Shown here one piece after another: positions 63,892-64,000 of a DNA stretch of 64,000 bases. Source of the DNA: Acinetobacter defluvii (GTDB lineage Bacteria > Pseudomonadota > Gammaproteobacteria > Pseudomonadales > Moraxellaceae); assembly GCF_001704615.3 (NCBI RefSeq), contig NZ_CP029396.2, positions 124,001 to 188,000 of the forward strand, given 5' to 3'. Numbering within the stretch: position 1 is the first letter of the stretch; the number at the start of each line of letters is the position of its first letter. The translations under genes and the position numbers were made by a program. The notes under the pieces were generated by a model that worked only from the letters and a program-made list of their open reading frames with translations, was not told where the DNA came from and ran no database searches.

Positions 63892-64000
63892 TTAAGAGAA
63901 AAAGTCTTTAATTGATTGGGTGACAGAAGTAGATTCTGAACTTGAAGTTTTTGCGTTAGACGGTGTGCTAGTACTGGCTTTTTGATCAGTTGAATAAGAA
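63892..64000 (-). CDS. C-terminal end of a gene running in from the right
   Basis: The last 35 or so residues are S/T-rich (SYSTDQKASTSTPSNAKTSS…) and end IKDFFS with TAA at 63894-63892. It lies 12 bp before the paralogue cluster, in the same direction, and is probably its operon neighbour. Nothing can be said about function. Confidence 0.55.
   Translation of the reverse strand, partial: SYSTDQKASTSTPSNAKTSSSESTSVTQSIKDFFS

Overview
This window looks like part of a large conjugative plasmid from a low-GC gammaproteobacterium. Acinetobacter (Moraxellaceae) is my best guess. The reasons are the AT-rich composition, the IS1-like and IS3-family transposases that resemble those common in Acinetobacter, and a full plasmid-maintenance and transfer gene set with no housekeeping genes. 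The host is inferred from gene style; there is no rRNA, tRNA or rep gene here to settle it.

The backbone is a type IVB secretion system of the Dot/Icm and IncI (R64/ColIb) Tra/Trb type, split over several transcription units. On the minus strand from 16.1 to 9.3 kb lie a tyrosine-recombinase-like gene, a small membrane protein in the traL position, then traM/dotI, traN/dotH, traO/dotG, traP/dotF, traQ and traR. On the minus strand from 9.2 to 0.9 kb lie an HNH protein, an unknown gene, the ATPase traU/dotO and the coupling protein trbC/dotL. On the plus strand from 17.1 to 22.0 kb lie traH/dotD, traI/dotC, traJ/dotB and traK/icmT, followed in the same run by a ParM-like actin and its likely partner. 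TrbA/dotM (25.3 kb) stands alone. A plus-strand group (27.0-31.9 kb) carries a TrbB-like DsbC protein, three unknown (two membrane/exported) proteins, an SF1 helicase and an unknown protein. A minus-strand group (34.8-31.9 kb) encodes a two-domain peptidoglycan hydrolase and two small exported four-cysteine proteins. TraY/dotA is at 38.6-35.6 kb. No relaxase, primase or replication initiator is visible.

Maintenance: parA-parB run leftward at 23.95-22.04 kb. Next to parA lie about 18 tandem copies (24.09-24.90 kb) of a 46-47 bp unit centred on the palindrome TTATCAGACTGATAA, the presumed centromere. A single copy of the palindrome recurs 36 kb away at 60.57 kb. The separate ParM-like pair gives a second putative partition system.

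The right-hand 23 kb (41.1-64 kb, all minus strand) is accessory in character. It has five unknown proteins, two colinear giant paralogues of about 2,410 and 2,430 residues with a C-terminal HExxH segment like LPD1 of 'large polyvalent proteins', and three paralogous exported cysteine-containing proteins. A 1,288 bp IS3-family element (39,765-41,052) sits exactly in the last codon of a small gene, with a CTT target duplication.

A recurring near-palindrome, (G/A)GTATATAC(C/T), lies upstream of most of these transcription units (ten intergenic copies). It suggests one plasmid-wide regulator controlling transfer, giant-protein and accessory operons.
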